A DNA stretch of 64,000 nucleotides from UBA3263 sp964554335 (GCA_964554335.1 CAZKOF010000004.1:11063-75062), one strand, 5' to 3'; shown: positions 25,026-34,861, counted from the first letter of the stretch. The notes: generated by a model not told the origin, from the sequence alone. Made by a program: numbers and translations.

Positions 25026-25115
25026 ATGCCCAGCGGGAAAAAACGCAAAGGCCACAAAATGGCTACACATAAGCGCAAAAAGCGCCTGCGCAAGAATCGT
25101 CATAAGAAGAAGTAA
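25026..25115 (+). CDS. 29-residue AURKAIP1/COX24-domain basic protein
   Basis: A very short reading frame, MPSGKKRKGHKMATHKRKKR and nine more residues (LRKNRHKKK), with more than half Lys/Arg. It matches the COX24/AURKAIP1 family of tiny Bacteroidetes proteins, related to the C-terminus of mitoribosomal protein mS38. It is therefore probably a small-subunit ribosomal or ribosome-associated protein. The HKMxTHKRKKRxRKNRHK core is diagnostic of the family as I remember it. It lies between HU and a strong terminator, so the two genes probably share a transcript. It is short enough to be missed by automatic annotation. Confidence 0.85.
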   Translation: MPSGKKRKGHKMATHKRKKRLRKNRHKKK

Positions 25116-25143
25116 TCTGACCGGCTTATTGACGACAATAGAG

Positions 25144-25210
25144 AAACTTTTGGGTAAACGGGGGAACGCAGAATCGTTGCCGGCCCTATACCCAAAAGTT
25201 TATCTTTTTT
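25144..25210 (+). terminator. Terminator after HU and the COX24-like gene
   Basis: AAACTTTTGGGTA (25144-25156) pairs perfectly over 13 bp with TACCCAAAAGTTT (25189-25201). ATCTTTTTT follows. The 32-nt loop is GC-rich and may fold on its own. Confidence 0.8.
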
Positions 25211-25270
25211 AATCACATTCAGTTAACCGTCGGCGCCCGCCGCGCGCCGAAAACATTCCCGAATCAGCCG

Positions 25271-26902
25271 ATGAAAAGCGAACTTATTGTTGACGTTACG
25301 CCCAACGATGTCTCCATAGCGCTGCTTGAAGACTCCAGGCTCGTCTCCTTGCAAAAGGAGTCGCGAAGCGTCAGCTACTCAGTCGGCGACATCTACCTGG
25401 CTAAAGTCAAAAAACTGATGCCCGGGCTGAATGCCGCTTTCGTCAACGTCGGATATGAGAAAGATGCTTTCCTGCATTATCTCGATTTGGGTGCAAGCTT
25501 TGCTTCTTATTCCGAAATAATCAACCGGGTTCTCGACCCGTCGGCAAAGTTTCCCGACCCGTTGAAGCTCAAAAACCTCCCCGACATCGACAAGCACGGC
25601 TCCGTCGGCGACACGCTGACCCCGGGTCAGCGCCTGCTCGTGCAGATTGTCAAAGAACCCATCTCGTCGAAAGGTCCGCGACTTACAACCGAAATCACCT
25701 TCACGGGGCGCAATCTCGTGCTCGTGCCGTTCAACAACAAAATCTCGGTCAGCACGAAAATCAGCACCACAGCCGAAAAACAACGTCTGCGCAAGGTCAT
25801 CGAGGCAATCAAACCCGAGAACTTCGGCGTAATTATCCGAACGAGCGCTGAAGGCAAGCGCGTTACCGAACTCAACCACGAACTCCGCGAACTCACCGGA
25901 CGGTGGGAAGAAACCCTGCGCAACGCGCGCAAACATCAGGCCGACGCCCCGAGAGTGGTCTATGAAGAGGCCGGCCGCTCCGTCGGAGTGCTCCGCGACG
26001 TGTTCAACCCCGAAACCTTCGAGGCTATCCACGTCAACGACGCCGACATCTACCGCCAGCTCCTGAGCTACGTCAGCATCATCGCCCCCGAAAAGGCCGA
26101 CATCGTGAAACTCTACACCAAAGAGGAGCCGATCTTCGACTCGTTCGGCATCACACGCCAGATCAAGACCTCCTTCGGCAAGACCGTCAGCTTCCGGTCG
26201 GGAGCCTACATCATTATCGAGCACACCGAAGCCCTCCACGTCATCGACGTCAACTCGGGCAACCGCTCGCGGGCAACCGCCGACCAGGAGAGCAACGCCC
26301 TCGAGGTCAACCTGCGCGCCGCCGACGAAATCGCCCGGCAACTGCGACTGCGCGACATGGGCGGAATCATCGTCGTTGATTTCATCGACATGACCCAGCC
26401 GGAGAACCGCCAGCAACTCTATGACCACATGAAGGAACTGATGGCAACTGACCGTGCGCGCCACAACATTCTACCTCTCAGCAAGTTCGGTCTCATGCAA
26501 ATCACCCGCCAGCGCGTACGCCCCGACCTCGAGATTGAAACGGCTGAAAAATGTCCCTCTTGTGGCGGCAACGGGACGGTGGAATCCTCACTGCTTTTTA
26601 CCGACACCCTCCACTCAAAACTTGACTTCTGCATCAACGACCTCAAAAAGAGAGACTTCACACTATTTGTCCACCCCTTCGTCGACGCATATATCAAGAA
26701 AGGGCTATTCAACTCGCTCTACCGGCAGTGGAGAAAAGAATTCGGCAACAAATTCAAAATCACTGCCGACCAATCGCTGGCCTACCTGCAATATAAGGTT
26801 ATCGGCCCCGACAAACTCGAAATAGACCTGCGCGAAGAAAAAGACACATCTTCAGCCGCAACAAAAAACAAACGCAAAGCCCAAACCCGCACATCCGACT
26901 GA
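25271..26902 (+). CDS. rng: Ribonuclease G/E family endoribonuclease
   Basis: A 543-residue RNase E/G catalytic protein for rRNA maturation and mRNA decay. An embedded S1 domain (VGDIYLAKVKKLMPGLNAAFVNVG) is interrupted by a lysine- and proline-containing insertion at about 70-115, usual in Bacteroidetes. The 5' sensor and RNase H-like parts follow. The DNase I-like catalytic part has VIDVNSGNR and GGIIVVDFIDM, supplying the two magnesium-binding aspartates. The zinc-link is CPSCGGNG, joining dimers into the tetramer. There is no long RNase E scaffold tail. A terminator follows 11 nt after the stop. Confidence 0.93.
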   Translation: MKSELIVDVTPNDVSIALLEDSRLVSLQKESRSVSYSVGDIYLAKVKKLMPGLNAAFVNVGYEKDAFLHYLDLGASFASYSEIINRVLDPSAKFPDPLKLKNLPDIDKHGSVGDTLTPGQRLLVQIVKEPISSKGPRLTTEITFTGRNLVLVPFNNKISVSTKISTTAEKQRLRKVIEAIKPENFGVIIRTSAEGKRVTELNHELRELTGRWEETLRNARKHQADAPRVVYEEAGRSVGVLRDVFNPETFEAIHVNDADIYRQLLSYVSIIAPEKADIVKLYTKEEPIFDSFGITRQIKTSFGKTVSFRSGAYIIIEHTEALHVIDVNSGNRSRATADQESNALEVNLRAADEIARQLRLRDMGGIIVVDFIDMTQPENRQQLYDHMKELMATDRARHNILPLSKFGLMQITRQRVRPDLEIETAEKCPSCGGNGTVESSLLFTDTLHSKLDFCINDLKKRDFTLFVHPFVDAYIKKGLFNSLYRQWRKEFGNKFKITADQSLAYLQYKVIGPDKLEIDLREEKDTSSAATKNKRKAQTRTSD

Positions 26903-26913
26903 CACAACCCAAC

Positions 26914-26936
26914 GCCGCCCCACCGGGCGGCTTTTT
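26914..26936 (+). terminator. Intrinsic terminator of the RNase G gene
   Basis: GCCGCCC (26914-26920) and GGGCGGC (26925-26931) form a 7-bp stem with a 4-nt loop, followed by TTTTT. Confidence 0.85.
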
Positions 26937-26997
26937 CATTTCTTAATGTCGTATCATTAAGCCATAACCGGGAAGCCGACGCCTCCATATGAAGCAA

Positions 26998-29796
26998 TCA
27001 GATGGCGGAGAGGTAGTCGGCGAGGGTCGTGTCGGCGGGGATTGCCATTTTTTTGCGCAGGCGGTAGCGGGCCATCTCGACCGACTTGAACGAGATGTTG
27101 ACCAGCGGGGCAATCTCCTTGCTCGAAAGCCCCATCTTGATGTAGCAGCACATGCGCTTATCCGAAACGGTCAGATTCGGGTGGCGAGCCATCAGGCGCT
27201 TGGTGTAGTTCTCGTATACGATGTCGAAATTGCGGGTAAAAGCGGCGACGTCATCGTCATGCCCGATGTTCTCCTCGATGCGCCGATGTATTTTTTCAAG
27301 CTGACGGCGCAACGCCGCGACATCGACGAAAGCGCCGGGCAGAGGGGTCAGGCGCTCGATTTGCGAGGCTATTTCCTGCAGGGTCTCGTTCTTGCGGATG
27401 AGATTCATGGTCGTGGTGCTCAACTCGCTGCTTTTATGACGGATGTCGTGCTCAAGTTGTTCGGACTTCAGAGCCGCGATTTCATAGTCTTTGCGCTCCT
27501 CCAGGCGCCGCCGCGAAGCGTTAAGACGCCGTTTTACAACAAACCCGACGCCGACAATAAAGAGTACGGAGATGAGCGCATATAGCATCCGGGCAGGCAA
27601 CGAACGATACCAGGGCGGAGTTATCAACAGCGAGAAAGTGGTTTCGCTGACATTGCCGGCGGCGTCGCGCAAGCGCAGGCGCAGGGTGTAGTCGCCCTCG
27701 CTCAGGTGGGTGTACTCGCGCGAGGATTCTGCCGAAAAAGGAGAGAACCGGCTTTCATATGGTTCGAGCATCGAGCTGAACTCAACGGCCCGCGGCGAAG
27801 AATATTCCGATGCGGCAAAGTTGAACCGCAGCGAACTGAGGCCGAAAGGAAGCCTGAGCGACGCGCAGTCAACGTCGTCATGGACCATGTAGACCAGCGA
27901 GTCGCGGTTGGCATAGACCGAGCTGACATACGGACGGGCATCGGCTGCCGGAGGAAGCCGCTCGGTATCGATTGTCCAAAAGCCGTCCTGGTTTGAAACG
28001 ATGAGTTCTCCGGGGGCGAAAAAGTTGAGGTTCATATATCCGGGAATTACCTTGTCGATAAACGGTCTGAGGCTGATACTGTCGACCGCATTGCCGCGGG
28101 CAATTCCAAGCCCGAAGTCAGTAGCCAGGATAAGAGTGCCGTCGCTCAGCGGCACCACACGGCCATAAGGCATGATACCAAAAAGCCCGTTGAGCTCATC
28201 GTCGGCAACGAAGCGCTGCGTGGAATCGTCAAAAACATAAAAGCCGTTCGCCGTCGAGAACACAACGTGCCCGCGGTCAACCATGGCGCTGATACTGCTG
28301 ACCGAGGGCAGCCCGGAATCGGCGCCGAAAAGCGTGCATTCCGAAAATCCTCCTTCGGCGGGATTGAAACGCAACCGGTAGACGCCCTTTCGCCAATGGG
28401 GCAGCCAAAGTTCCCCTCCCCTGCCATAGACGAACCGGCCGCCGATGTCGTTATATCCTCGGATGCGGCCACAGTCAACCCAACGGCCGGCAACACGGCT
28501 CAAGCGATGGAAGCCGTCGTAGGTCGACGCCAGGGCGATCTCATTGTCGGCGGGGAACGTCTCGGCCATATACGTTCCCCCGAGGCCGTCGACCCGTCTG
28601 AACGAAGAGCCGTCGGCAACGTATAGCCCCGTATCGGCCCCGATGAAGACCGAAACACTGTCGCGGTTGATCGACCAGATCTGGCCTTTCAGCTCGCGAC
28701 GCAGAGGCAGCGGCGACGGCGAAGCCTCGAAAGGATATGACGCGGAATAGAGCCCCTGGTTGGTTCCGAAGAGAACCCGGTTGTCAAGACGCAGCGAAGC
28801 ATAACCCGCGCCGACATCGTGGGCCGGACCGATAAGGGTCATGATGGGCGACGTTATCTGCGCATAATCGAGGCCGTTGTCAAGACATAGCCAGAGATTG
28901 CCCACGCGGTCAAACGCGGCGTTGAGCACCGTGTTGTTCTGCAAGCCGTTCTCCTTGCTGAGATAGCGGGTCTCGCCGGTGACGAAGTTCTTGACAACCG
29001 CGCCCCGGTTAACCGTGCCAAAGACGTAGTTACCATTATTATGCGCACCGCAGAAGACCTGATTATCACGCAAAAAGGCGTCGATATCCGTGTGCATCGG
29101 CTCGGCGCCCGCGGCGCTAATCTGATACAGGCCGTGGTCGGCGGTCGCGACCATAAAAGAGCCGTCACCGGCAGAGGGCAATATCGCCGTCACCTTCCGC
29201 CCGGGGAGGTTGGCAGGAAGCGGCTCGAAGCTGACGCCGTTGAAAATCTGAAACCGCCCGTTTTCAAGCGCGACACATATGCGCCCGTCGATAACCGCCG
29301 AGCGTGCAATGCGGTCGGCGGCGCGGTTTATCGTCATATACTCGCCGTCATATTCCAGCAGATGCCAGTCGCTCTGGAACCATATAGACCCATCGGCGCG
29401 GAAGATGTTCCATACCTCCGTAAAGGGCGGCGTGCGGTCGCCCAACAAGGGCATCAGCGACGTGTATGTGAGCGCTCCGCTCAGCGAGTCGGGGAGGAAA
29501 TAGCCGAGTTCCTCGGTTCCGGCGGCATAGATCCGTCCGGTAGTATCGTCGGCCATCAGCGCGCGCACCGACGTTGAATTCGGCAGGCCGAAGTTGAGCC
29601 AGCGCTGGCCGTCGAAAAGTAACATCGCATAGCCGTTGCCGACATATATGCGCCCGAGCGAGTCCTGGGCAACGCTCCAGTTCTGGGGCGCGCCGCCATA
29701 GTCATTGCGCGTGAAATTGCGGATCCGGGGCATACCCGCTCCCGCCCAAACAGTCAGCGCAAGCATATGAACAAGTAAAAACAGCAGTCTTTTCAT
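26998..29796 (-). CDS. Propeller/Y_Y_Y membrane regulator with C-terminal LuxR-type HTH (SusR-like)
   Basis: A 932-residue one-component transmembrane regulator. A signal peptide or first helix precedes about 600 residues of periplasmic two-component-regulator propeller repeats (DSLGRIYVGNGYAMLLFDG, VGNLWLCLDNGLDYA). A Y_Y_Y Ig-like domain (YTLRLRLRDAAGNVSETTF) follows, then one transmembrane helix (MLYALISVLFIVGVGFVV) and a coiled coil. The C-terminus is a LuxR-type HTH (CCYIKMGLSSKEIAPLVNIS). No histidine kinase or receiver domain is present. It is divergent from the SusC gene of the beta-glucan locus, so it is the likely inducer-sensing activator of that locus. I reject a TTG 8 codons upstream because it lies in the -7 box. 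Confidence 0.85.
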   Translation of the reverse strand: MKRLLFLLVHMLALTVWAGAGMPRIRNFTRNDYGGAPQNWSVAQDSLGRIYVGNGYAMLLFDGQRWLNFGLPNSTSVRALMADDTTGRIYAAGTEELGYFLPDSLSGALTYTSLMPLLGDRTPPFTEVWNIFRADGSIWFQSDWHLLEYDGEYMTINRAADRIARSAVIDGRICVALENGRFQIFNGVSFEPLPANLPGRKVTAILPSAGDGSFMVATADHGLYQISAAGAEPMHTDIDAFLRDNQVFCGAHNNGNYVFGTVNRGAVVKNFVTGETRYLSKENGLQNNTVLNAAFDRVGNLWLCLDNGLDYAQITSPIMTLIGPAHDVGAGYASLRLDNRVLFGTNQGLYSASYPFEASPSPLPLRRELKGQIWSINRDSVSVFIGADTGLYVADGSSFRRVDGLGGTYMAETFPADNEIALASTYDGFHRLSRVAGRWVDCGRIRGYNDIGGRFVYGRGGELWLPHWRKGVYRLRFNPAEGGFSECTLFGADSGLPSVSSISAMVDRGHVVFSTANGFYVFDDSTQRFVADDELNGLFGIMPYGRVVPLSDGTLILATDFGLGIARGNAVDSISLRPFIDKVIPGYMNLNFFAPGELIVSNQDGFWTIDTERLPPAADARPYVSSVYANRDSLVYMVHDDVDCASLRLPFGLSSLRFNFAASEYSSPRAVEFSSMLEPYESRFSPFSAESSREYTHLSEGDYTLRLRLRDAAGNVSETTFSLLITPPWYRSLPARMLYALISVLFIVGVGFVVKRRLNASRRRLEERKDYEIAALKSEQLEHDIRHKSSELSTTTMNLIRKNETLQEIASQIERLTPLPGAFVDVAALRRQLEKIHRRIEENIGHDDDVAAFTRNFDIVYENYTKRLMARHPNLTVSDKRMCCYIKMGLSSKEIAPLVNISFKSVEMARYRLRKKMAIPADTTLADYLSAI

Positions 29797-29817
29797 GGTA
29801 AAACGGTTGAACGTATG

Positions 29818-29825
29818 CAAAGATG
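29818..29825 (-). promoter_or_regulatory. Probable -7 box of the regulator gene
   Basis: The complement reads CATCTTTG (one mismatch to TAnnTTTG) and sits 21 nt before the ATG at 29796. Confidence 0.4.
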
Positions 29826-29857
29826 CAAAAAAACTAATTGTAGGGAGGCGTGTCGTT

Positions 29858-29875
29858 ATATGTTTTATAACATAT
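29858..29875. promoter_or_regulatory. Inverted repeat, possible operator of the beta-glucan locus
   Basis: ATATGTT (29858-29864) and AACATAT (29869-29875) are perfect 7-bp arms around TTAT. They lie in the 251-bp region between the divergent regulator and SusC genes. They are a plausible binding site for the LuxR-type regulator; this is inference only. Confidence 0.4.
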
Positions 29876-29976
29876 TTTCTGTAATTCTTTGATGATTAAC
29901 TTATTAACAAGAGCAGGTATAGTATCTGTAGGGTGCAAAAAACCCCGTTGTAGAGTCAAAATAGGGGGGGTAAGCG

Positions 29977-30007
29977 CTTGCGGATAAATAAATGCGGTGT
30001 AACTTTG
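29977..30007 (+). promoter_or_regulatory. Promoter of the beta-glucan SusCD operon
   Basis: CTTG at 29977-29980 (one mismatch to TTTG), 19 bp, then TAACTTTG at 30000-30007. The start near 30011 gives a leader of about 37 nt. The imperfect -33 element would suit activator dependence. Confidence 0.65.
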
Positions 30008-30047
30008 CAGCCGAAAGGCACGTAAAAAACCTTAAACAACATATCGC

Positions 30048-33000
30048 ATGAGCAAAACAATCATCTCAATTATGCTTCTTTTGTTGGGTCTGACCGCCGG
30101 CGCGCAGAGCTCAACGATTACGGGCACGGTTACGTCATCAGACGGCAACGAACCCCTGATAGGCGTGACGGTGAAACTCAAGGACAACCCGAAGGTTGCA
30201 ACCTCTACCGACCTCGACGGTCGCTATATATTATTTAACGCGTCGAAAGGCAGCGTTCTGCAGTTCACTTATATCGGCTATGGACAGGTCGAGGAGAAAG
30301 TCGGCAACCGCACGGTCATAGACGTAGTTCTCGAACCCGAGAGCGGCATGCTCGACGAGCTGGTCGTAATCGGTTACGGCGCGGTAAAAAAGAGCGACCT
30401 GACCGGTTCTGTCAGCAGCGTGAACTCCGACCGCCTCACAAAGACGCCCGCCGTCTCGCTCTCCAACGCCCTTCAGGGTCAGGCTGCCGGCGTCACGGTC
30501 AACTCGCTGACCGGACGTCCGGGCGCAGGAGCAGAAGTGAGAATACGCGGTGTCGGCTCAACCAACGGAGCCTCGCCTATCTATGTTGTCGACGGCGTCA
30601 TCGTTGACGACATCAACTTCCTGAGCACAAACGACATCGATCACATCGAAGTGCTCAAAGACGCATCGGCGACTGCCATCTACGGCTCGCGCGGCGCCAA
30701 CGGCGTCATCATCGTGACCACCCGCACGGGCGGCCTCAACAAGCCGACGCGCATCAGCTTCAACGGCTACGTCGGCTTCCAGCAGCGTTGGAAAAAGCTC
30801 GACGTCATGAACGCCAAAGACTTTGCCGACACCTACGTCAAAATCAACGGCAACGCTTCCGCAAAGAAAGTCTATGCCGAACAGGGGTTCAACGCCTGGC
30901 TGAACCTCTATCAGGGCCTGCGCAGCTCGGAGTTCTACCCCACCGTCTATAATGCAGAGACCAATCCCACGGGATATGACTACTCGCAAAACGACACCGA
31001 CTGGCAAGACGAAGTCTTCCGCACCGGCATGATTCAGAACTATCACCTCTCGCTCGACGGCGGCAGCTCAAACGTGAGCTACTCCGCCTCGGCCAGCTGG
31101 TTCAAGCAGGAGGGCATCATCATCGGCTCCGACTATAGCCGTTTCACCGCCCGCCTCAACACGGGCTGGCAAGCATTCCCCTGGCTCAAGATCGGCGAGA
31201 ACATCTCGTTCATGTCATCGGTTGCCCAAAACGCCTATGAGAGCGGCGACAACAGCGAGAGCGCCGGCGCGAACATCATCTCCGCGGCCTTTGCAATGGC
31301 TCCGTGGGATCCCACCCGCTACCCCGAAGGCTACTATAACAAGAACGGAAAGGACATGGGCGGACAACTCGCCGCAGGATCGAACTTCAAGAACGTGACC
31401 AACCCGCTCTCGATGGTTGAGTATTCCCACCCCAAGAACCGCAACGAGCGCTTTGTCGGCAACGCATTCCTGGAGCTGACGCCCTGGAAGTTCATCAACT
31501 GGCGCACAAGCTACAACTTCGACTACCGCATTACCCAGGACAAGAGCTTCATGGACTCCTACACCGTGTCGTCATACGACAAGCGCGAAAAGAACTTCCT
31601 GAGCTCCTCGCTCGCACGCCAGTATTACTGGAACGTCGACAACATCCTGACCTACAACCAGGACTTCGGCAAACATAGCCTCACCGCCATGGCCGGCTTC
31701 ACGGTCGAGGAATATAACTACTACTCCATCGGCAACTCGGGCGCCTCGATTCTTAACCCCGACGAGCGCAACTGGTATCTCTCGCAGGTAACCGAAGACT
31801 TCGGCAATCCCAGCGACGGCGTGGCCCGCAACCGCCGCCAGTCATGGCTCGGCCGCATCAACTACTCCTACGACAGCCGCTACCTGCTGACGGTTAACTT
31901 CCGCGCCGACGGCTCGAGCAAGTTCGTCGAGAAGAAATGGGGCTACTTCCCCTCGTTCGCATTGGCATGGCGTCTGGGCAACGAGCAGTTCATGAGCTCG
32001 CTGACCAACCTCAACGACCTGAAAATCCGCTTCGGCTGGGGCAAGGTCGGCAACGACAATATCAACAACGACGCCTTCGTGCTCACCATGTTCAACAACG
32101 GCCCGACATTCGTGGACTATCCTTTGGGACCGAACCAGATTCCCGCCGCCGGCGCCGCAGTGCTGACATGGATCAACAACGGCGGCCACTGGGAGAACAC
32201 CGAACAGTGGAGCGCAGGCATTGACTTCAGCCTCTGGAACGGAAAACTCTCGGGCTCGGTCGACGGCTTCATCCGCGACACCAACGACATGCTCATGAGC
32301 GTCAATGCTCCCGCCCACGTCGGCAACCGTTACGCCGGGATGGCCAACGTCGGCAAGGTGCGCAACAAAGGCATCGAAGTCCAGCTCGACCACCGCAACG
32401 ACATCAACAACTGGTTCCGCTACTCAATCGGCGGTAACGTCAGCTTCATCGACAACGAGCTCATTGCCCTCAACGGCGGCTCGCCCATCTACACAAACTA
32501 TAGCCAGGTGCAGGTAGTAAACCAGGGGTTCCCGCTCTACTACTTCTGGGGCTACCAGTATGACGGCATCTACCGCACCGACCAGGAAGTTCTCGACTAC
32601 CTTCCCGGCTATAACGCCGCAACCACCCCGTTCCACGCCGGCGACACCAAGTATCGCGACAACAACGGCGACGGCGTCATCGACGACAAAGACCGCGTCT
32701 ACCTCGGCTCGTCGATACCGAAAATCAACTATGGCATCAACATCGGCTTATGGCTGAAAGACTTCGACATACAGATCTTCTTCCAGGGCACTGCCGGCTC
32801 GAAAATCTATAACCAGATGCGCCACCGTCTGGAATCAAACGGCTCCACCTCCGTGCTCTCGCCCATCATGGCAGATGCCTGGACCGTTGACAACCCCGAC
32901 GGCTCGATTCCCAACCCGCGCAACTCGGTTAACTATTATGTCAGCGACCGCTTCCTGGAGAAGGGCGACTACTTCCGCCTCAAAGACCTGCAGATCGGCT

Positions 33001-33185
33001 ACTCGCTGCCGAGCAGCATTGTCGGCGGGAAGGGCATCAAGAGCTGCCGCATCTACGCCCAGTGCAGCAACGTCTTCACCGCAACCAAATATTCGGGCTT
33101 CGACCCCGAAGTCAGCGGCGGCGTCGATTACGGCAACTATCCCCAGAGCCGCACGTTTATTTTCGGCGTGAACATCACCTACTAA
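30048..33185 (+). CDS. SusC-like TonB-dependent transporter (beta-glucan locus)
   Basis: A 1045-residue outer-membrane importer for oligosaccharides. A signal peptide (cleavage after TAGAQ or so) precedes a CarboxypepD_reg-like domain (ITGTVTSSDGNEPLIGVTV). The plug includes LVVIGYGAVKKSDLTGSV and DASATAIYGSRGANGVIIV. The barrel ends RTFIFGVNITY, with the aromatic C-terminal residue needed for outer-membrane assembly. A SusD-like gene follows and a SusR-like regulator is divergent. The downstream GH16, GH3 and GH128 genes suggest that laminari-oligosaccharides are the cargo. Confidence 0.95.
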   Translation: MSKTIISIMLLLLGLTAGAQSSTITGTVTSSDGNEPLIGVTVKLKDNPKVATSTDLDGRYILFNASKGSVLQFTYIGYGQVEEKVGNRTVIDVVLEPESGMLDELVVIGYGAVKKSDLTGSVSSVNSDRLTKTPAVSLSNALQGQAAGVTVNSLTGRPGAGAEVRIRGVGSTNGASPIYVVDGVIVDDINFLSTNDIDHIEVLKDASATAIYGSRGANGVIIVTTRTGGLNKPTRISFNGYVGFQQRWKKLDVMNAKDFADTYVKINGNASAKKVYAEQGFNAWLNLYQGLRSSEFYPTVYNAETNPTGYDYSQNDTDWQDEVFRTGMIQNYHLSLDGGSSNVSYSASASWFKQEGIIIGSDYSRFTARLNTGWQAFPWLKIGENISFMSSVAQNAYESGDNSESAGANIISAAFAMAPWDPTRYPEGYYNKNGKDMGGQLAAGSNFKNVTNPLSMVEYSHPKNRNERFVGNAFLELTPWKFINWRTSYNFDYRITQDKSFMDSYTVSSYDKREKNFLSSSLARQYYWNVDNILTYNQDFGKHSLTAMAGFTVEEYNYYSIGNSGASILNPDERNWYLSQVTEDFGNPSDGVARNRRQSWLGRINYSYDSRYLLTVNFRADGSSKFVEKKWGYFPSFALAWRLGNEQFMSSLTNLNDLKIRFGWGKVGNDNINNDAFVLTMFNNGPTFVDYPLGPNQIPAAGAAVLTWINNGGHWENTEQWSAGIDFSLWNGKLSGSVDGFIRDTNDMLMSVNAPAHVGNRYAGMANVGKVRNKGIEVQLDHRNDINNWFRYSIGGNVSFIDNELIALNGGSPIYTNYSQVQVVNQGFPLYYFWGYQYDGIYRTDQEVLDYLPGYNAATTPFHAGDTKYRDNNGDGVIDDKDRVYLGSSIPKINYGINIGLWLKDFDIQIFFQGTAGSKIYNQMRHRLESNGSTSVLSPIMADAWTVDNPDGSIPNPRNSVNYYVSDRFLEKGDYFRLKDLQIGYSLPSSIVGGKGIKSCRIYAQCSNVFTATKYSGFDPEVSGGVDYGNYPQSRTFIFGVNITY

Positions 33186-33223
33186 TGGCCTTAATGACTT
33201 TAACGACCATAAAGACCTTCAAT

Positions 33224-34801
33224 ATGATAAAGAAATATCTCAGCGCGATGACCGTAGTGGCTCTCGCTGCCCTTTCTACCGGTTGCAACGGCTGGCTCGG
33301 CGAAGAGAGTCCCGGCTCGACCAAACTCGAAGACTTCTTCACCTCCGGAGCCGCCTGCATACAGACAATCAACGGGTGTTACACCCCGCTGATGTGGGAG
33401 TTCAACAACTCCTACTTCTCGGAGTGGTACTTCGGCGACATCGCCTCCGACGACGCTCTCAAAGGCGGCCAGAACATCGCCGACGGCCCCGATGCCTACG
33501 ACATCGACAACTTCAAAGTCAACGCCAACAACGACATCGTGCTCCAATATTACCGTGCAAAGTATCAGGGCATTATCCGCTGCAACCTCGCGTTGGAGCA
33601 GATTGCCGGATATGAGCCCGACGAAACCCTCAGCCCCGAGCGCAAGAACTGCCTGCTCGGCGAGGCCCACTTCCTCCGCGCGCTCTACTACTTCCAGCTG
33701 GTGCGCGTCTTCGGCGGCGTTCCGCTGATCGACGAAGTGCTCGACTCGAGCTCCAAGTGGCTGCAACCGCGCGCATCTGCCGAAGAAGTCTACGCTGCCA
33801 TCATCGCCGACTTCGAGGCCGCGGAATCGATGCTCTACGAAAAAGCCGACTATGAAGAAGAAGACCTCGGCCGCGCAACAAAAGGCGCCGCAACGGCCTA
33901 TCTCTGCAAAGCCAACCTCTATGCCAAAAACTACGATGAAGCATATACCTGGGGCCAAAAGTTCTATAACGACTACTACTTGACCGGAAAATACTCGCTC
34001 TGTCAAAACTATGCCGACAACTTCACCCTTGCCGGCGAAAACGGCCCCGAAAGCGTCTTCGAGGTGCAGTATGCCGACGCTGAGCAGGATCCCACCGGCG
34101 ACTACGGCGAGGGCTTCGGCTTTACCCGCGGTTCGTTCACCCCGATTCTGACCCGTCCGCGCATGAGTTCGCTCGGCAGCAACGGAGGATGGGGCTGGGA
34201 CCACCCGACCCAAAACCTCTACAACGAGTTTGAACAGGGCGACCCGCGCCGCGAGGCAACAATCGGAGTACCCTCGGAGGAAGAGCAGAACGAAACCGAG
34301 GTGATGTATCTCGGCTCGCCCTACTATAACAACAAGACCTGCATGAGCGAAAACGGTACCTTCCCCGCCCTGGGCCACGACAGCCGTGGCGGCCTGAACC
34401 GCCGCGACATGCGCGCCGCCGACGCCCTGCTGCTCTTTGCCGAAGCCGCCCTCGAGGCCGGCAAGGACCTCACACAGGCAAAAGAGGCGGTTGCCGCAGT
34501 CCGCTTACGTGCCGGTCTGACCGAACCATACAAAATCAACGGTCAGGAGCCTGACTTCCGCACTCAGGTGCGCCACGAGCGCCGCGTTGAGCTCGCTATG
34601 GAGGGCCACCGCTGGTTCGACCTCGTGCGCTGGGGCATAGCAGCCGACGTGATGGACCGCGACACCGGCACCTACGGCTCGACCGAGAGCGACGAAGCCC
34701 GCGCCGAAATGGCCCGGTTCATCCCCGGCAAACACGAGCTCTTCCCCATTCCCGCCGAAGAAATCGCCCTCAACCCCATGGCCCAAAACCCCGGGTATTG
34801 A
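33224..34801 (+). CDS. SusD-like glycan-binding lipoprotein (beta-glucan locus)
   Basis: A 525-residue RagB/SusD lipoprotein, partner of the preceding SusC. The open frame begins much earlier, but I use the ATG at 33224 because it gives a proper signal peptide with lipobox ALSTGC. TPR-type helices include GEAHFLRALYYFQLVRVFGG and GAATAYLCKANLYAKNYDEA. The ending (RHERRVELAMEGHRWFDLVR and FPIPAEEIALNP...NPGY) is standard. Two other ATGs lie between the SusC stop and this start; neither gives an export signal at its N-terminus. Confidence 0.94.
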   Translation: MIKKYLSAMTVVALAALSTGCNGWLGEESPGSTKLEDFFTSGAACIQTINGCYTPLMWEFNNSYFSEWYFGDIASDDALKGGQNIADGPDAYDIDNFKVNANNDIVLQYYRAKYQGIIRCNLALEQIAGYEPDETLSPERKNCLLGEAHFLRALYYFQLVRVFGGVPLIDEVLDSSSKWLQPRASAEEVYAAIIADFEAAESMLYEKADYEEEDLGRATKGAATAYLCKANLYAKNYDEAYTWGQKFYNDYYLTGKYSLCQNYADNFTLAGENGPESVFEVQYADAEQDPTGDYGEGFGFTRGSFTPILTRPRMSSLGSNGGWGWDHPTQNLYNEFEQGDPRREATIGVPSEEEQNETEVMYLGSPYYNNKTCMSENGTFPALGHDSRGGLNRRDMRAADALLLFAEAALEAGKDLTQAKEAVAAVRLRAGLTEPYKINGQEPDFRTQVRHERRVELAMEGHRWFDLVRWGIAADVMDRDTGTYGSTESDEARAEMARFIPGKHELFPIPAEEIALNPMAQNPGY

Positions 34802-34802
34802 G

Positions 34803-34861
34803 GAAATGAAAAATGAAAAATGAAAAATGAAAAATGAAAAGTTAAAAGTTAAAAGTTAAAA
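34803..34861. repeat. AT-rich heptad microsatellite between SusD and the surface protein gene
   Basis: About eight consecutive 7-nt units, first GAAAAAT and then TAAAAGT, directly after the SusD stop. It is followed by a C/T-rich stretch with a repeated CTCCCATACT (to about 34907). It is the longest of four such runs in the window and is prone to length change by slippage. Confidence 0.85.

Noticed and set aside
33200..34378. 392-codon frame opposite the SusD gene
   Set aside because: Antisense shadow; SusD motifs are clear on the other strand.
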